This document shows, one piece after another, positions 1-9,667 of a stretch of 64,000 bases of DNA. The position numbers and the translations under genes are program-made. The stretch is taken from the NCBI RefSeq assembly GCF_033097365.1, contig NZ_AP028461.1, positions 10,939,501 to 11,003,500 of the forward strand. Reading direction: 5' to 3'. Position 1 is the first letter of the stretch. The number at the start of each line of letters is the position of its first letter. The DNA is from Actinoplanes sichuanensis (GTDB taxonomy: Bacteria > Actinomycetota > Actinomycetes > Mycobacteriales > Micromonosporaceae). The notes below the pieces were generated by a model. The model did no database searches and had not been told where the DNA came from. It saw only the letters and a program-made list of their open reading frames with translations.

Positions 1-1
1 G

Positions 2-412
2 CTGGACCAGGTCATCTACGAGGGCACGTCGTTCGGCACCGGCGCCCGTACCGGTACCGCCGAGGAGGCGGACTATCTGGGGCTGCCCGGCCTGCTGACT
101 CCGGACCAGGTGACCACCCTGCTCAACAAGCGCCAGGCCGACCAGATGGCGGCTCAGAAACGGCGACAGGCGGAGGAGCCCAAACCCGACGAGACGGTAA
201 AGCCGGAGCCGGTCGTGCCGATGAGCGCGGGGGAGCGGCGCAACAGCCTGCGTCGTCAGCTGAACACGCTGGTGGCGGCCCATCACCACCGGACCAACCT
301 GCCGCACGGGAAGATCCACGCGGAGTTACGCCGGATCTGCGGCGGCCCACCCAGCGCGCAGGCGACGATCGAGCAACTCGAGGAGCGAATCGCTACGATC
401 CAGTCCTTCTGA
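2..412 (+). CDS. C-terminal end of a truncated gene, possibly DEAD/DEAH-type helicase
   Basis: Only the last 136 codons are in the window; the frame is open from the left edge, so the start lies outside. The visible part begins with a GTSFGTGARTGTAEEADYLG stretch, then a charged Lys/Gln/Glu-rich linker (about residues 40-75), then a helical tail with HHHRTNLPHGKIHAELRRIC. The first block is reminiscent of the C-terminal end of actinobacterial DEAD/DEAH helicase-like proteins, but no helicase motif is visible, so this is a weak suggestion. It reads toward the diguanylate cyclase gene 62 nt downstream. Confidence 0.6.
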   Translation: MDQVIYEGTSFGTGARTGTAEEADYLGLPGLLTPDQVTTLLNKRQADQMAAQKRRQAEEPKPDETVKPEPVVPMSAGERRNSLRRQLNTLVAAHHHRTNLPHGKIHAELRRICGGPPSAQATIEQLEERIATIQSF

Positions 413-474
413 GGTCACCGGGTTTCTCTCCGATCCGTCGCTCCGGGGCCGATATGCCGCCGGGGAGGGAATCG

Positions 475-2082
475 ATGCGGGAGATCACACTCGAGGCGGC
501 ACGTCTGCTGGAACGCGCGCAGACGGGTGAGGCCGTCGCGGCCCGGTCCCGGGCCGAAGAGGTGCTCCGCGCGGTCACGGGCGATCTCGTCGACGGCCCG
601 GCCTGCATGCATTTCGTCCGGCTGGTCTCGTTCATCGCCCAGGCCGACCCGGCCGCCGCGGTCGAGGCGGCCGATCTGATGCTCCCGTCTACCGAGCGGG
701 AGGGCAGCGTCGGCTGGCGGGCCTGCGCCCTGGCCAGCCGGGCCTGGCAGCGTCTGCGGCTCGGTCAGATGGACCCGGCCGAGAACGACGTGGACCGGGT
801 GCTGCGTGACCTGGTGGCCGCCGAGGCGCTGGCCGCCGAGGAACGGGAGCCGATCGCCGCGGTCAACTCACTGGTGGCGGTCGCGATCGGCTACTGGGAG
901 CTGCGCCTCTACGAGCTGGCGGCCCCACAGTTCCAGCTGGCGTACGAGATGAGCCGGGCCGACGACGGCCAGAACGGCAACCGGGCCATGTGGCTGCTCA
1001 ACCTGGCCGAGATGCACCTGGGCTGGGCTCTCGAGCTCTACCAGATCTCCCAGGTCGAGGAGGCCGAGGAGCACACCGCCGAGGCCGAGCGGTACGCGAT
1101 GCGCGCCGCCGACGAGGTGTCCGGTGACGACGCCGACGCCTGGCGCGAGAACGCTCTGCTCTACGCCGCCTGCTCACGGGCGGACCGGGACGACCCGGCG
1201 GGCGCCGCCGCCGACATCGAGACCTACCTGGCCCGCCTGGAGGCGCGCGGGTTCATGCCGGCCGCGATGACCATCGGCAAACCGTTCTACGCGGTCGCGC
1301 TGAGCCGCTCCGGCCGCCCGGAGGAGGCGCTGCGGGTGATGGCCGACGCGGTCCGTGATCTGCCGCCGGACGCGGACTGGCTGGCCGTGGCGAGCACCCA
1401 CCGCACCCGCACGGTGCTGATGGCGAACCTCGGTTCGGCCGACGCCGAGGCGGCCCTGGCGTACGGCGACTCGCTGGCCGCCGCACTCTGGCGCCAGCGG
1501 CAGAACACCCTGCACGCCGCCCGCAGCCTGCACGACCTGGAGGCGTTGCGTCTGCAGCACGAGCAGATGGCCCGGGTCGCCGACCTGGACGCGCTCACCG
1601 GCATCGCGAACCGCCGGGCCTTCGACCACGCTCTGGCGGAGGCCCGGACCGCTCCGGACGCGACCCGCCGGCGCAGCGCCGTGCTGCTGATCGACACCGA
1701 CCGGTTCAAACAGATCAACGACACTCGGGGCCACGCGGCCGGCGACGCGGCGCTGCGGGCCATCGCGGCCGCTCTGAGCGCCCAGGCGGGCCCGGAGGAC
1801 CTGGTGGCACGTCTAGGTGGCGACGAGTTCGCGGCGCTGCTCCACGGCTGCGAGGAGGCCGCCGCCACCGATGTCGCCGAGCGCATGGTCGAGGCGGTCC
1901 GGGCGATCCAGGATTGCCCGGCCACCCTGAGCATCGGGATCGCGGTGGCGTCCGACGACGAGTTGCCGGCCGCCCTGGAACGGGCCGACGAGGCCATGTA
2001 CGCGGTCAAGCGGGCCGGTGGCGACGGGGTGCGTCGCTGCGACGAGGACGAGGACGAGGACGAGGCCGCGCTGGCCGCCTGA
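475..2082 (+). CDS. Cytosolic diguanylate cyclase with N-terminal TPR-like region (GGDEF)
   Basis: 535 residues. The first 360 residues are Ala/Leu/Glu-rich amphipathic helices without a membrane segment, like a TPR array. The C-terminal 170 residues are a GGDEF domain, with the metal-binding DTDRFKQIND and an intact GGDEF at residues 448-452, so it should make cyclic di-GMP from two GTP. The four residues preceding the usual five-residue gap before GGDEF are GPED, not RxxD, so the product-inhibition site appears absent. A poly-Asp/Glu stretch lies near the C-terminus. The ATG at 475 is preferred over 454 because GGGAGGGA stands just upstream of it. A strong terminator follows. Confidence 0.88.
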   Translation: MREITLEAARLLERAQTGEAVAARSRAEEVLRAVTGDLVDGPACMHFVRLVSFIAQADPAAAVEAADLMLPSTEREGSVGWRACALASRAWQRLRLGQMDPAENDVDRVLRDLVAAEALAAEEREPIAAVNSLVAVAIGYWELRLYELAAPQFQLAYEMSRADDGQNGNRAMWLLNLAEMHLGWALELYQISQVEEAEEHTAEAERYAMRAADEVSGDDADAWRENALLYAACSRADRDDPAGAAADIETYLARLEARGFMPAAMTIGKPFYAVALSRSGRPEEALRVMADAVRDLPPDADWLAVASTHRTRTVLMANLGSADAEAALAYGDSLAAALWRQRQNTLHAARSLHDLEALRLQHEQMARVADLDALTGIANRRAFDHALAEARTAPDATRRRSAVLLIDTDRFKQINDTRGHAAGDAALRAIAAALSAQAGPEDLVARLGGDEFAALLHGCEEAAATDVAERMVEAVRAIQDCPATLSIGIAVASDDELPAALERADEAMYAVKRAGGDGVRRCDEDEDEDEAALAA

Positions 2083-2109
2083 GCGCTCCCCGACCCGACC
2101 GGACAGCAG

Positions 2110-2141
2110 AACGGGCGCTCCCTGCAGGGGGAGCGCCCGTT
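2110..2141. terminator. Bidirectional terminator between convergent genes
   Basis: A perfect 12-bp stem, AACGGGCGCTCC (2110-2121) with GGAGCGCCCGTT (2130-2141), 8-nt loop, followed by TCTTGT on the plus strand. It lies between the stop of the diguanylate cyclase and the stop of the DUF7455 gene, so it can serve both. Confidence 0.85.
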
Positions 2142-2172
2142 CTTGTCACACGTATCGGTTGGGGGACCGCTG

Positions 2173-2415
2173 CTAGTTGCTGGAGTTCGACATCATGTCC
2201 GCGCCGCGCCAGGTGAACTCGGGTTCAGCCGCGTACTGAACCGCGATCTTCACCAGGTCCTCGGCGTACCGGTTGGCGTGGTGGCCACAGAAAACCAGTT
2301 CACTGCCACCCGCCAGGGTCAAACGGAGCTTCCCGGCTGCATTGCAGCGGTCGCACCGTTCATCGGCTGCGGGGCCGGCCAGACTTCCTGCCGACGGCGT
2401 GAGAGTCGGGGTCAT
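2173..2415 (-). CDS. DUF7455-family small zinc-binding protein
   Basis: 80 residues. CDRCNAAG and FCGHHANRY form a CxxC...CxHH-type metal-binding pair typical of the small actinobacterial DUF7455 proteins, whose function is unknown; they commonly sit beside the principal sigma-factor gene, as here. The ATG at 2415 was chosen over one 11 codons upstream because GAGGAGGAAGG stands directly before it. The C-terminus ends in NSSN. Expression is probably independent of sigA, because a hairpin separates the two genes. Confidence 0.8.
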   Translation of the reverse strand: MTPTLTPSAGSLAGPAADERCDRCNAAGKLRLTLAGGSELVFCGHHANRYAEDLVKIAVQYAAEPEFTWRGADMMSNSSN

Positions 2416-2602
2416 CGCCTTCCTCCTCTGTTCGTCACCGATGAACATGTTCCTCGGCTACTGCTCACACATCGTGCAACACCCTGCACCGTTGCAGCCT
2501 TCCCAGAGTGCCCCGGGGGGACCGGGATCACACCGTGGTTCCAGCTAGTGTGCCGTGATCCAAGGGTGCCACGTCAACGATCACTTCTGCACAACGGTCT
2601 GA

Positions 2603-2630
2603 TCACCACCCGTTGATGTACGGGTGGTGA
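2603..2630 (-). terminator. Terminator downstream of sigA
   Basis: TCACCACCCGT (2603-2613) pairs with ACGGGTGGTGA (2620-2630), an 11-bp perfect stem with a 6-nt loop. It sits 32 nt past the sigA stop on the minus strand. Confidence 0.7.
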
Positions 2631-2661
2631 CCAATTAGACACTGAAAGTTGACCAAAGGTC

Positions 2662-4221
<1,560 letters not shown>

Positions 4222-4367
4222 GAATGACCTTCCGGAGGCGATGAGGTTGGGCACGGCCACGGTCCAGCGCAGCACGCGGGGGCGAGCGTCGCCGGAGTCG
4301 GTTTGTGGGGGCCCCCGGGTCACGGACCGTACCGGTGGCGTGTCCGTGAAGCGGTGGGCAGGGGTGA

Positions 4368-4373
4368 ATTGTA
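4368..4373 (-). promoter_or_regulatory. Candidate -10 box for sigA
   Basis: TACAAT on the minus strand, a good match to TANNNT, about 147 nt upstream of the sigA GTG. I see no good -35 at 16-18 nt. A CACGGAC/GTCCGTG inverted repeat (4321-4348) lies in the deduced leader. Confidence 0.4.
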
Positions 4374-4476
4374 GCGCCGCTTACCGAGATCCTCCGCCCA
4401 CAGCACGCCGCCGGGGGCCGACGACCTCGTCAGAGACGCCTGACGCGAGAATGGTATCGGCGGAAAGGACCCATAC

Positions 4477-5298
4477 GTGAGCGAGATTCCGGTGGTATCG
4501 ACACCCGGCGAGCTGTTGTCCGTGGCGGTGCGGATCGCCCGGGAGGCGGCCGTGACGGCCCGCAGGATGCGGGACGAGGCGATCGGCGACGTCCAGACCA
4601 AGAGCACCGACACCGACGTGGTCACCGCGGCCGACAAGGCGGTCGAGCGGCAGGTGGTGGAGGCCCTCAAGGCGGAGCGACCGGGCGACGGCGTCCTCGG
4701 TGAGGAGTACGGCGACTCGCTGGACCCGGCACCCGGTGCCGTCCGGTGGATTCTCGACCCGATCGACGGCACCGTGAACTACCTCTACGGCCTGCCGCAG
4801 TACGCGGTGTCGCTGGCCGCCGAGCGCGACGGCGAGGTGGTGGCCGGCGTGGTGGTCAACGCGGCCACCGGTGACGAGTGGACGGCGACCGTGGGCGGCG
4901 GCGCCTGGCGGGCCGGGCGGCGCCTGAGCGGCTCGGAGCGGACCACTCTGGACCAGTGCCTGGTGGCGACCGGGTTCGGCTACGACGCGCGGCGGCGGGC
5001 CCATCAGGGGGCGGTGATGGCCCGGTTGATCACCCGGGTGCGTGACATCCGCCGGCTCGGCGCGGCGTCGCTGGACCTCTGTCTGACCGCGGAGGGTTCG
5101 CTGGACGCGTACTTCGAGAAGGGCCTGAACCTCTGGGACCACGCCGCCGGTGGGCTGATCGCGGCCGAGGCGGGCCTGATCGTCGCGGGGCTCTCCGGGG
5201 AGCCGGCCGGCAACCGGATGCTGGTGGCCGCACCGCCGGCGATCTTCCCGGTGCTGCACGACGCGCTGGTCGAGCTGGACGCGGCCGGCGGCCCGTGA
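4477..5298 (+). CDS. suhB: Inositol monophosphatase family phosphatase (SuhB-like)
   Basis: 273 residues, the usual family length. The metal-dependent phosphatase signature is complete: GEEYG (75-79), the metal-binding ILDPIDGTVNY (DPIDGT 94-99) and a C-terminal WDHAAGGLIAAEAG. Such enzymes dephosphorylate inositol-1-phosphate, or related sugar or nucleotide phosphates, in the cytosol; in actinobacteria the product feeds phosphatidylinositol and mycothiol synthesis, but the substrate cannot be told from sequence. GTG start with AAAGGA upstream. Divergent from sigA and convergent with the LytR_C gene, the order seen near sigA in mycobacteria. Confidence 0.9.
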   Translation: MSEIPVVSTPGELLSVAVRIAREAAVTARRMRDEAIGDVQTKSTDTDVVTAADKAVERQVVEALKAERPGDGVLGEEYGDSLDPAPGAVRWILDPIDGTVNYLYGLPQYAVSLAAERDGEVVAGVVVNAATGDEWTATVGGGAWRAGRRLSGSERTTLDQCLVATGFGYDARRRAHQGAVMARLITRVRDIRRLGAASLDLCLTAEGSLDAYFEKGLNLWDHAAGGLIAAEAGLIVAGLSGEPAGNRMLVAAPPAIFPVLHDALVELDAAGGP

Positions 5299-5318
5299 GC
5301 GCGCCGATCGCGTCCTCG

Positions 5319-5873
5319 TCACTCGGTCTCGGGCTCGGTGGTCTCGGTGACCGGCTTGAGGCAGGCGCCCGGCGGCAGGGTCGGCTCACCCTCGGCGCCC
5401 AGCGACTGGTTCACCTCGGTCGTGGTGGCCAGCGCCTGGAACTTGTCGCCGATGATGATGTCGATGACGTCGCCCTTGCGCTTGGCGTTGTAGACCATCG
5501 TCGACTGGGCCAGGAAGTACGCCCGGAGCAGCTGCGCCTTGCCGACGGTGTCCGGCCCGAACCGGATCTCGGCGACGCCCTCGACCTTGGTCTTGCTCTT
5601 GCCCGGCTTCTCGACGACGAAGCGCCGGTTCGCGAACTCGTTGCTGACCTGCTCGGCGAGGTCGGCCTTGCTGGTGCCGTTGTAGACCTTGATCTTGACG
5701 ACGGCCGGGTCGTTCGGGAGCCGGATGTCGGCCAGCGGTGCCCCGGCCGGGCAGTTCGAGCCGTTCACACTGCCGCGCTGGGTGTCCCGGAAGAGGGTGA
5801 CGACGACGAAGACCACTGCGGCCACGGCGAGCACACCGACGACTACCAGCGCTCGGACGCGGGCAAAGCTCAT
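5319..5873 (-). CDS. cei: Membrane-anchored LytR C-terminal (LytR_C) domain protein, Cei-like
   Basis: 184 residues. A short positively charged N-terminus, one membrane helix (about residues 7-28, VRALVVVGVLAVAAVVFVVV), then an extracytoplasmic LytR_C domain beginning VVKIKVYNGTSKADLAEQVS and a charged acidic tail. There is no LCP catalytic domain, so it is a stand-alone LytR_C protein like mycobacterial Cei, implicated in envelope integrity; its position beside suhB and sigA supports orthology. GGAG lies about 8 nt before the ATG. The name is by analogy. Confidence 0.75.
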   Translation of the reverse strand: MSFARVRALVVVGVLAVAAVVFVVVTLFRDTQRGSVNGSNCPAGAPLADIRLPNDPAVVKIKVYNGTSKADLAEQVSNEFANRRFVVEKPGKSKTKVEGVAEIRFGPDTVGKAQLLRAYFLAQSTMVYNAKRKGDVIDIIIGDKFQALATTTEVNQSLGAEGEPTLPPGACLKPVTETTEPETE

Positions 5874-6150
5874 GGGTCGGCTCCAGGATCGGGGGACGGA
5901 CCCGGGTAAGGTGCCCGGGCCTGTCGAGAGGTTAACGTCTGTCCGCCAGGGGCGCGGAAACAGGGAATGCTTCCGGCGCGTTGACGATGATCCAGTGGCT
6001 GGGGCCCCTACTTTGATGTCGCCTCGGTCACATCGGGAACAATGTGCCGCCGGAGTGCGTACAAGCCTGCCGCGTCAGCGGTAATGTTCCGCGCCCACCG
6101 GGGCAGATCCTGAGGCCCGTAGGGGTGTCAGAAATCGGCCGGCGGAACCG

Positions 6151-6176
6151 GGAACCGAAACCCTGCCAATGGCGTT
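6151..6176 (+). promoter_or_regulatory. Possible ECF-sigma promoter for the DUF4193 gene
   Basis: GGAACC (6151-6156), 16-nt spacer, CGTT (6173-6176), resembling the GGAAC-N16/17-CGTT pattern of some actinobacterial ECF sigma factors. A second GGAACC sits at 6144-6149. It lies about 43 nt upstream of the ATG at 6219. Confidence 0.4.
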
Positions 6177-6186
6177 ACAAACGCCA
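6170..6186. promoter_or_regulatory. Palindrome, possible operator, before the DUF4193 gene
   Basis: TGGCGTT-ACA-AACGCCA, 7-bp perfect arms with a 3-nt centre, overlapping the putative -10 of the ECF-like promoter and 32 nt before the start codon. It could be an operator or a small 5'-UTR hairpin. Confidence 0.35.
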
Positions 6187-6218
6187 AGTGACACATCGAT
6201 ACAGGAGAGTGAAGACCG

Positions 6219-6515
6219 ATGGCCACCGACTACGACGCCCCGCGTCGCGATGAGGTCGACCTCGGCGAGGACAGCCTCGAGGAGCTCAAGGCCCGCCGCG
6301 CCGACTCACAGTCGGGCGCAGTGGACGTCGACGAGGTCGAGGTGGCGGAGAGCTTCGAGCTGCCCGGCGCCGACCTCGCCGACGAGGAGCTCACCGTCAA
6401 GGTGCTGCCGATGCAGACCGACGAGTTCCGCTGCTCCCGCTGTTTCCTCGTGCATCACCGCAGCCAGCTCGCGGTGGAACGCAACGGGGAGCTGATCTGC
6501 CGCGAGTGCGCCTGA
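6219..6515 (+). CDS. DUF4193 family zinc-ribbon protein
   Basis: 98 residues. Very acidic N-terminal half (LGEDSLEELKARR, then DVDEVEVAES) and a C-terminal zinc ribbon with CSRC at about 77-80 and CREC four residues from... the end of the chain (ICRECA). This is the architecture of the actinobacterial DUF4193 family; function unknown. CAGGAGAGTGA upstream supports the ATG. It begins the conserved DUF4193-DUF3093-dut-DUF3710 block. Confidence 0.9.
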   Translation: MATDYDAPRRDEVDLGEDSLEELKARRADSQSGAVDVDEVEVAESFELPGADLADEELTVKVLPMQTDEFRCSRCFLVHHRSQLAVERNGELICRECA

Positions 6516-6658
6516 GCGCACTCGCGCGCAGCGCGCCACATCACCCGATCGCGGTAGCCGCGGTCGGGCGTACGGCGTTCACGGGGGGTTTGACAGGGGG
6601 TTTGACCCTGGGTGATGACCGGGCACAGATGCCGGTGACGCCCACGGGAAGGACGACG

Positions 6659-7477
6659 ATGAGCCAGCCGGACCGCGCGACCGAACCCGGTGCCGAGATC
6701 GTGCCCGCTGAGACCACCCCCGCGCCGGAGGAGGCGGGCCGCACCGTCGCGGCCCTCACCGCGGACGACCTGGAGCCCGGTAGCCGGCGCCGGCTTCTCG
6801 GCCGGCTCGCCGGGCAGGTCCGCAGCAGCGGCGCCGGACGGCTGTTCCGGCCGAAGGCGGCTCTGCAGTGGGTCACCGACCAGGTCACCACGCTGGCTCC
6901 GCACGTCCCGGTCCGGGACCGGGAGACCCTGCGCCGGCACTTCCCCGGTCTGGACGACACGGAGCTGGCCGAGCGCCTGATCCGGAACGCGGCCCGGGCC
7001 ACGGCCGGGGTGGGCGCGGCCGGTGGCGGCATCGCCGCGGTCGAGTGGGTCGCCACACCGACCCTGCTCTCCGCACCCGTACTGCTGGCCACCGAGACGG
7101 TGGCCGTGGTGGCGATCGAGATCAAGCTGATCGGCGAGCTGCACGAGATCTACCGCCGCCCGATCACCGGGACCGTCGGCGAGCGGGCTCTGCGGCTGGT
7201 CGAGGCGTGGTCCGGCCGCCGTGGGGTGAACCCGTTGGTCCCCGGCGTCGGCGTGGCCACGGTGCTGGGCACGGCGAGCCGCAAGGAGCTGCAGAAGTCG
7301 CTGATGAAGCGGTTCGGGCGCAACCTGACCACCTTCGGCCCGATGCTCACCGGCGCGGCGGTCGCCAGTTACCTCAACCGGCGGGCCACCCGGCAGGTCG
7401 GCGACAGCGTGCACGCCGATCTGCGTAAGCCGCCGCCGGCGCTGATCACGCCCGCTCGGCGCGAGCTCGGCGACTGA
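6659..7477 (+). CDS. Conserved hypothetical membrane-associated protein
   Basis: 272 residues, not assigned to a named family. An acidic N-terminal 45 residues is followed by a helical segment and a long hydrophobic stretch (about residues 120-170, GVGAAGGGIAAVEWVATPTLLSAP onward) that could form two membrane helices, then a basic C-terminal part with LMKRFGRNLTTFGPMLTGAAVA. The ATG at 6659 has GGGAAGGA 6 nt upstream; the frame is open further upstream without a ribosome site. Its last 32 nt overlap the convergent DUF3093 gene. Confidence 0.75.
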   Translation: MSQPDRATEPGAEIVPAETTPAPEEAGRTVAALTADDLEPGSRRRLLGRLAGQVRSSGAGRLFRPKAALQWVTDQVTTLAPHVPVRDRETLRRHFPGLDDTELAERLIRNAARATAGVGAAGGGIAAVEWVATPTLLSAPVLLATETVAVVAIEIKLIGELHEIYRRPITGTVGERALRLVEAWSGRRGVNPLVPGVGVATVLGTASRKELQKSLMKRFGRNLTTFGPMLTGAAVASYLNRRATRQVGDSVHADLRKPPPALITPARRELGD

Positions 7478-7940
7478 CCTCCAGCAGCGCGGTCGCCAAC
7501 TCGACCGGCCGCCGGGTGCTGACCACCCAGAAGGGGGTCGGGTCATCCGGGTCGTCGAGGAGCACCTGCACGGCCGGACCGATCCAGGCCCGCTGCACCA
7601 CGAAGGCCAGCGGGTGCGAGCCGACCCCCAGCGCCTCCCGCTTGCCCGCGGCGTCCAGCGCGACCACACCGGAGATGAACTCGACCGGCAGGCGGGCGTC
7701 GTCGACCCGGAACTCGTCCGGGGTGACCTCGACCCGCAGCCGGTCCAGCGGGACCAGGATCAGCAGGCTGAGCGGGAGCAGCACCACATAGGGCACCCAG
7801 ATCGGCACCTCGGGGACACCCAGCATCAACTCGGTGGCCAGGATCGCTCCGGCCGTCAGCGCGGCCGGCCAGGCCCACCACGGGAGACTCAGCCGTTCCT
7901 GATGGGCCGCAACCGTGCGGGCCGGGGACTCGGGTGTCAC
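7446..7940 (-). CDS. DUF3093 family membrane protein
   Basis: 164 residues. Two adjacent hydrophobic segments (about residues 20-60) with the WWAWPAALTAGAILATELML and PIWVPYVVLLPLSLLILVP signatures of DUF3093, then a soluble domain ending FWVVSTRRPVELATALLE. The family is restricted to actinobacteria, sits beside dut, and has no known function. The GTG at 7940 has no usable Shine-Dalgarno but is preceded by TACCCT-N6, so a leaderless mRNA is likely. The 3' end overlaps the preceding plus-strand gene by 32 nt. Confidence 0.88.
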   Translation of the reverse strand: MTPESPARTVAAHQERLSLPWWAWPAALTAGAILATELMLGVPEVPIWVPYVVLLPLSLLILVPLDRLRVEVTPDEFRVDDARLPVEFISGVVALDAAGKREALGVGSHPLAFVVQRAWIGPAVQVLLDDPDDPTPFWVVSTRRPVELATALLEVSRRARAERA

Positions 7941-7946
7941 CCTCGA

Positions 7947-7952
7947 AGGGTA
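7947..7952 (-). promoter_or_regulatory. Leaderless -10 for the DUF3093 gene
   Basis: TACCCT, then 6 nt, then the GTG start at 7940. Confidence 0.5.
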
Positions 7953-8045
7953 CGGCGCGCCTCCGTGGCCGGGCGCGGCAGGATGGCAGGGTAGGTGCCG
8001 CCCGAAGTACCCCGTCCGTAGTACGCCAGTGAAGGAACACCCGCT

Positions 8046-8498
8046 GTGACCGATGTGATCGTCCAGGTCCTCCGGATCGACCCGGACCTGCCCCTCCCGG
8101 CCTACGCGCACCCCGGGGACGCGGGCGCCGACCTGGTCGCGGCCGAGGAGGCGGAGATCGCCCCGGGTGCCCGGGTCAAGGTCCGCACCGGTGTCGCGAT
8201 CGCTCTCCCGGACGGCTTCGTGGGCCTGGTTCACCCGCGCTCCGGATTGGCGGCGCGACTGGGGGTGACGGTCCTCAACGCGCCCGGTACGGTCGACGCC
8301 GGTTACCGTGGCGAGATCCTGGTGAACCTGATCAATCACGATCGGGAGAACACCGTCAAGATCTCACGGGGCGACCGGATCGCCCAGCTCGTGATCCAGC
8401 GGGTGGAGCGGGCGGCGTTCCATGCTGTGGACGCCCTCGGCGACACCGCGCGCGGCGCGGGCGGCCACGGTTCGACCGGTGGCCACCAGGCCCTATGA
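8046..8498 (+). CDS. dut: dUTP diphosphatase (dUTPase)
   Basis: 150 residues, the trimeric dUTPase length. All five motifs are present: [35 protein letters not shown] (with the uracil-binding hairpin), [10 protein letters not shown] and the flexible C-terminal [10 protein letters not shown] that closes over the substrate. It hydrolyses dUTP to dUMP and pyrophosphate, keeping uracil out of DNA and feeding thymidylate synthase, whose gene lies at 38.1 kb. GTG start with a GAAGGA site upstream. The conserved DUF3710 gene follows 28 nt later. Confidence 0.97.
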   Translation: MTDVIVQVLRIDPDLPLPAYAHPGDAGADLVAAEEAEIAPGARVKVRTGVAIALPDGFVGLVHPRSGLAARLGVTVLNAPGTVDAGYRGEILVNLINHDRENTVKISRGDRIAQLVIQRVERAAFHAVDALGDTARGAGGHGSTGGHQAL

Positions 8499-8526
8499 GC
8501 TTTGCGAAAAGGAAAGGCTGGCAGTG

Positions 8527-9201
8527 ATGTTCTCCCGTAAGCGCGGTGCCGCGAAGCACGTCCGGTCGGCTGACGCGCCGCCCTCCAAGGCGCTCGCCGA
8601 CAGCCTCGCCTCCGACGGCATGCCGCCGGCGCCCGAGTTCGGCCCGTGGGACGTCAGGTACGCCCCGGAGGGGGTGCAGCGGCTCGACCTGGGCAGCCTC
8701 CGGATCCCCGCGATCGAGGGCGTCGAGGTGCGGGTGCAGGCCAACCCGGACGGCGGTGTCGAGCAGGTCGTCCTGGTCGACGGGGAGAGCGCCCTCCAGC
8801 TGGGCGTCTTCGCCGCGCCGAAGACCGAGGGCATCTGGGGCGAGGTGCGCGAGGAGATCGCCGGTGCGATGGCCGCCGACGGCGTCAGCCCGCGTGAGGT
8901 CGACGGGCGGTACGGCGTGGAGCTCATCGCCCGGGTGAACACCCCGGAGGGCCCGGCGGACGTCCGGTTCGTCGGCGTGGACGGGCCGCGGTGGATGGTG
9001 CGGGCGCTCTACCAGGGCGCGGCCGCCTCCGACCCGGGTCGTGAGGGTGTCCTCGGCCAGGTGCTGTCCGGTCTGGTCGTGGTCCGTGACAACGAGCCCC
9101 GGCCGGTGCGCGAGCCGCTGCCGATGCGCCTGCCGAAGGAGATGGCCGAGCAGGGTCAGGCCGCGGCGCAGCAGGGCGCCAACGGCAATCCGCTGCAGTG
9201 A
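8527..9201 (+). CDS. DUF3710 domain-containing protein
   Basis: 224 residues. The core runs from FGPWDVRYAPEGVQRLDLGS through VRFVGVDGPRWMVRALYQG, characteristic of actinobacterial DUF3710 proteins found just after dut. Function unknown; no catalytic motif or membrane segment seen. The start is ATG 8527, or the adjacent GTG 8524, after AAAAGGAAAGG. The C-terminus is Gln/Ala-rich (GQAAAQQGANG). Confidence 0.88.
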   Translation: MFSRKRGAAKHVRSADAPPSKALADSLASDGMPPAPEFGPWDVRYAPEGVQRLDLGSLRIPAIEGVEVRVQANPDGGVEQVVLVDGESALQLGVFAAPKTEGIWGEVREEIAGAMAADGVSPREVDGRYGVELIARVNTPEGPADVRFVGVDGPRWMVRALYQGAAASDPGREGVLGQVLSGLVVVRDNEPRPVREPLPMRLPKEMAEQGQAAAQQGANGNPLQ

Positions 9202-9289
9202 CCTAGATCACCGGGGCGCTTCGGGCGTAGCGTGGTCGTCGAGTACACGCGCACACTGCGTCACGTCGACGAAGGGTGACGGCGAAGTC

Positions 9290-9667
9290 ATGACGACCGA
9301 AGAGCGCACCGGATTACGGCGGTTCCTGAGCCGGTTGACAGCGACCGACTCGGAGCTGGACGCGGAGGAGCTTCAGCGGGACAGCGCCAAGTGCGGCGCC
9401 GTTCCGGCCGGTGAGTGCCGCCGTGGGCAGGTCGTTTCGGTTTCCGGACGACTGCGCACGGTGGCGTACACTCCACGCACCAACCTGCCGACGCTGGAGG
9501 CCGACCTTTACGACGGCAGTGACGTGGTCACGCTGGTCTTCCTGGGGCGCCGGTCCATCGCCGGCATCGAACCGGGGCGTCAGCTCACCGCGCGAGGCCG
9601 GATCGCGATCCGGGACGACCGCAAGGTGATCTACAACCCCTACTACGAGCTGGAGGCGCCCCGGTGA
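9290..9667 (+). CDS. OB-fold nucleic-acid-binding domain protein
   Basis: 125 residues. After a helical segment and CGAVPAGECRRGQVVSVSGRLRTV comes a five-strand OB-fold pattern: LEADLYDGSDVVTLVFLGRR, then GIEPGRQLTARGRI. This is the small stand-alone OB-fold protein of the dut-ceo block in actinobacteria; partners are unknown. The stop overlaps the start of the DUF3159 gene by 4 nt, so the two are translationally coupled. The ribosome site (GAAGGG) is rather far from the ATG. Confidence 0.85.
   Translation: MTTEERTGLRRFLSRLTATDSELDAEELQRDSAKCGAVPAGECRRGQVVSVSGRLRTVAYTPRTNLPTLEADLYDGSDVVTLVFLGRRSIAGIEPGRQLTARGRIAIRDDRKVIYNPYYELEAPR

Larger units (their letters stand above)
5874..6218. other. 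Divergent intergenic region, no gene seen
   Basis: 345 nt between the divergent cei-like and DUF4193 genes. No plausible coding region or RNA gene was recognised. The right part holds an ECF-like promoter match and a short palindrome, listed separately. Confidence 0.7.

Noticed and set aside
7446..8339. Longer form of the DUF3093 protein starting at 8339
   Set aside because: The added residues run antisense through dut and do not match the family.
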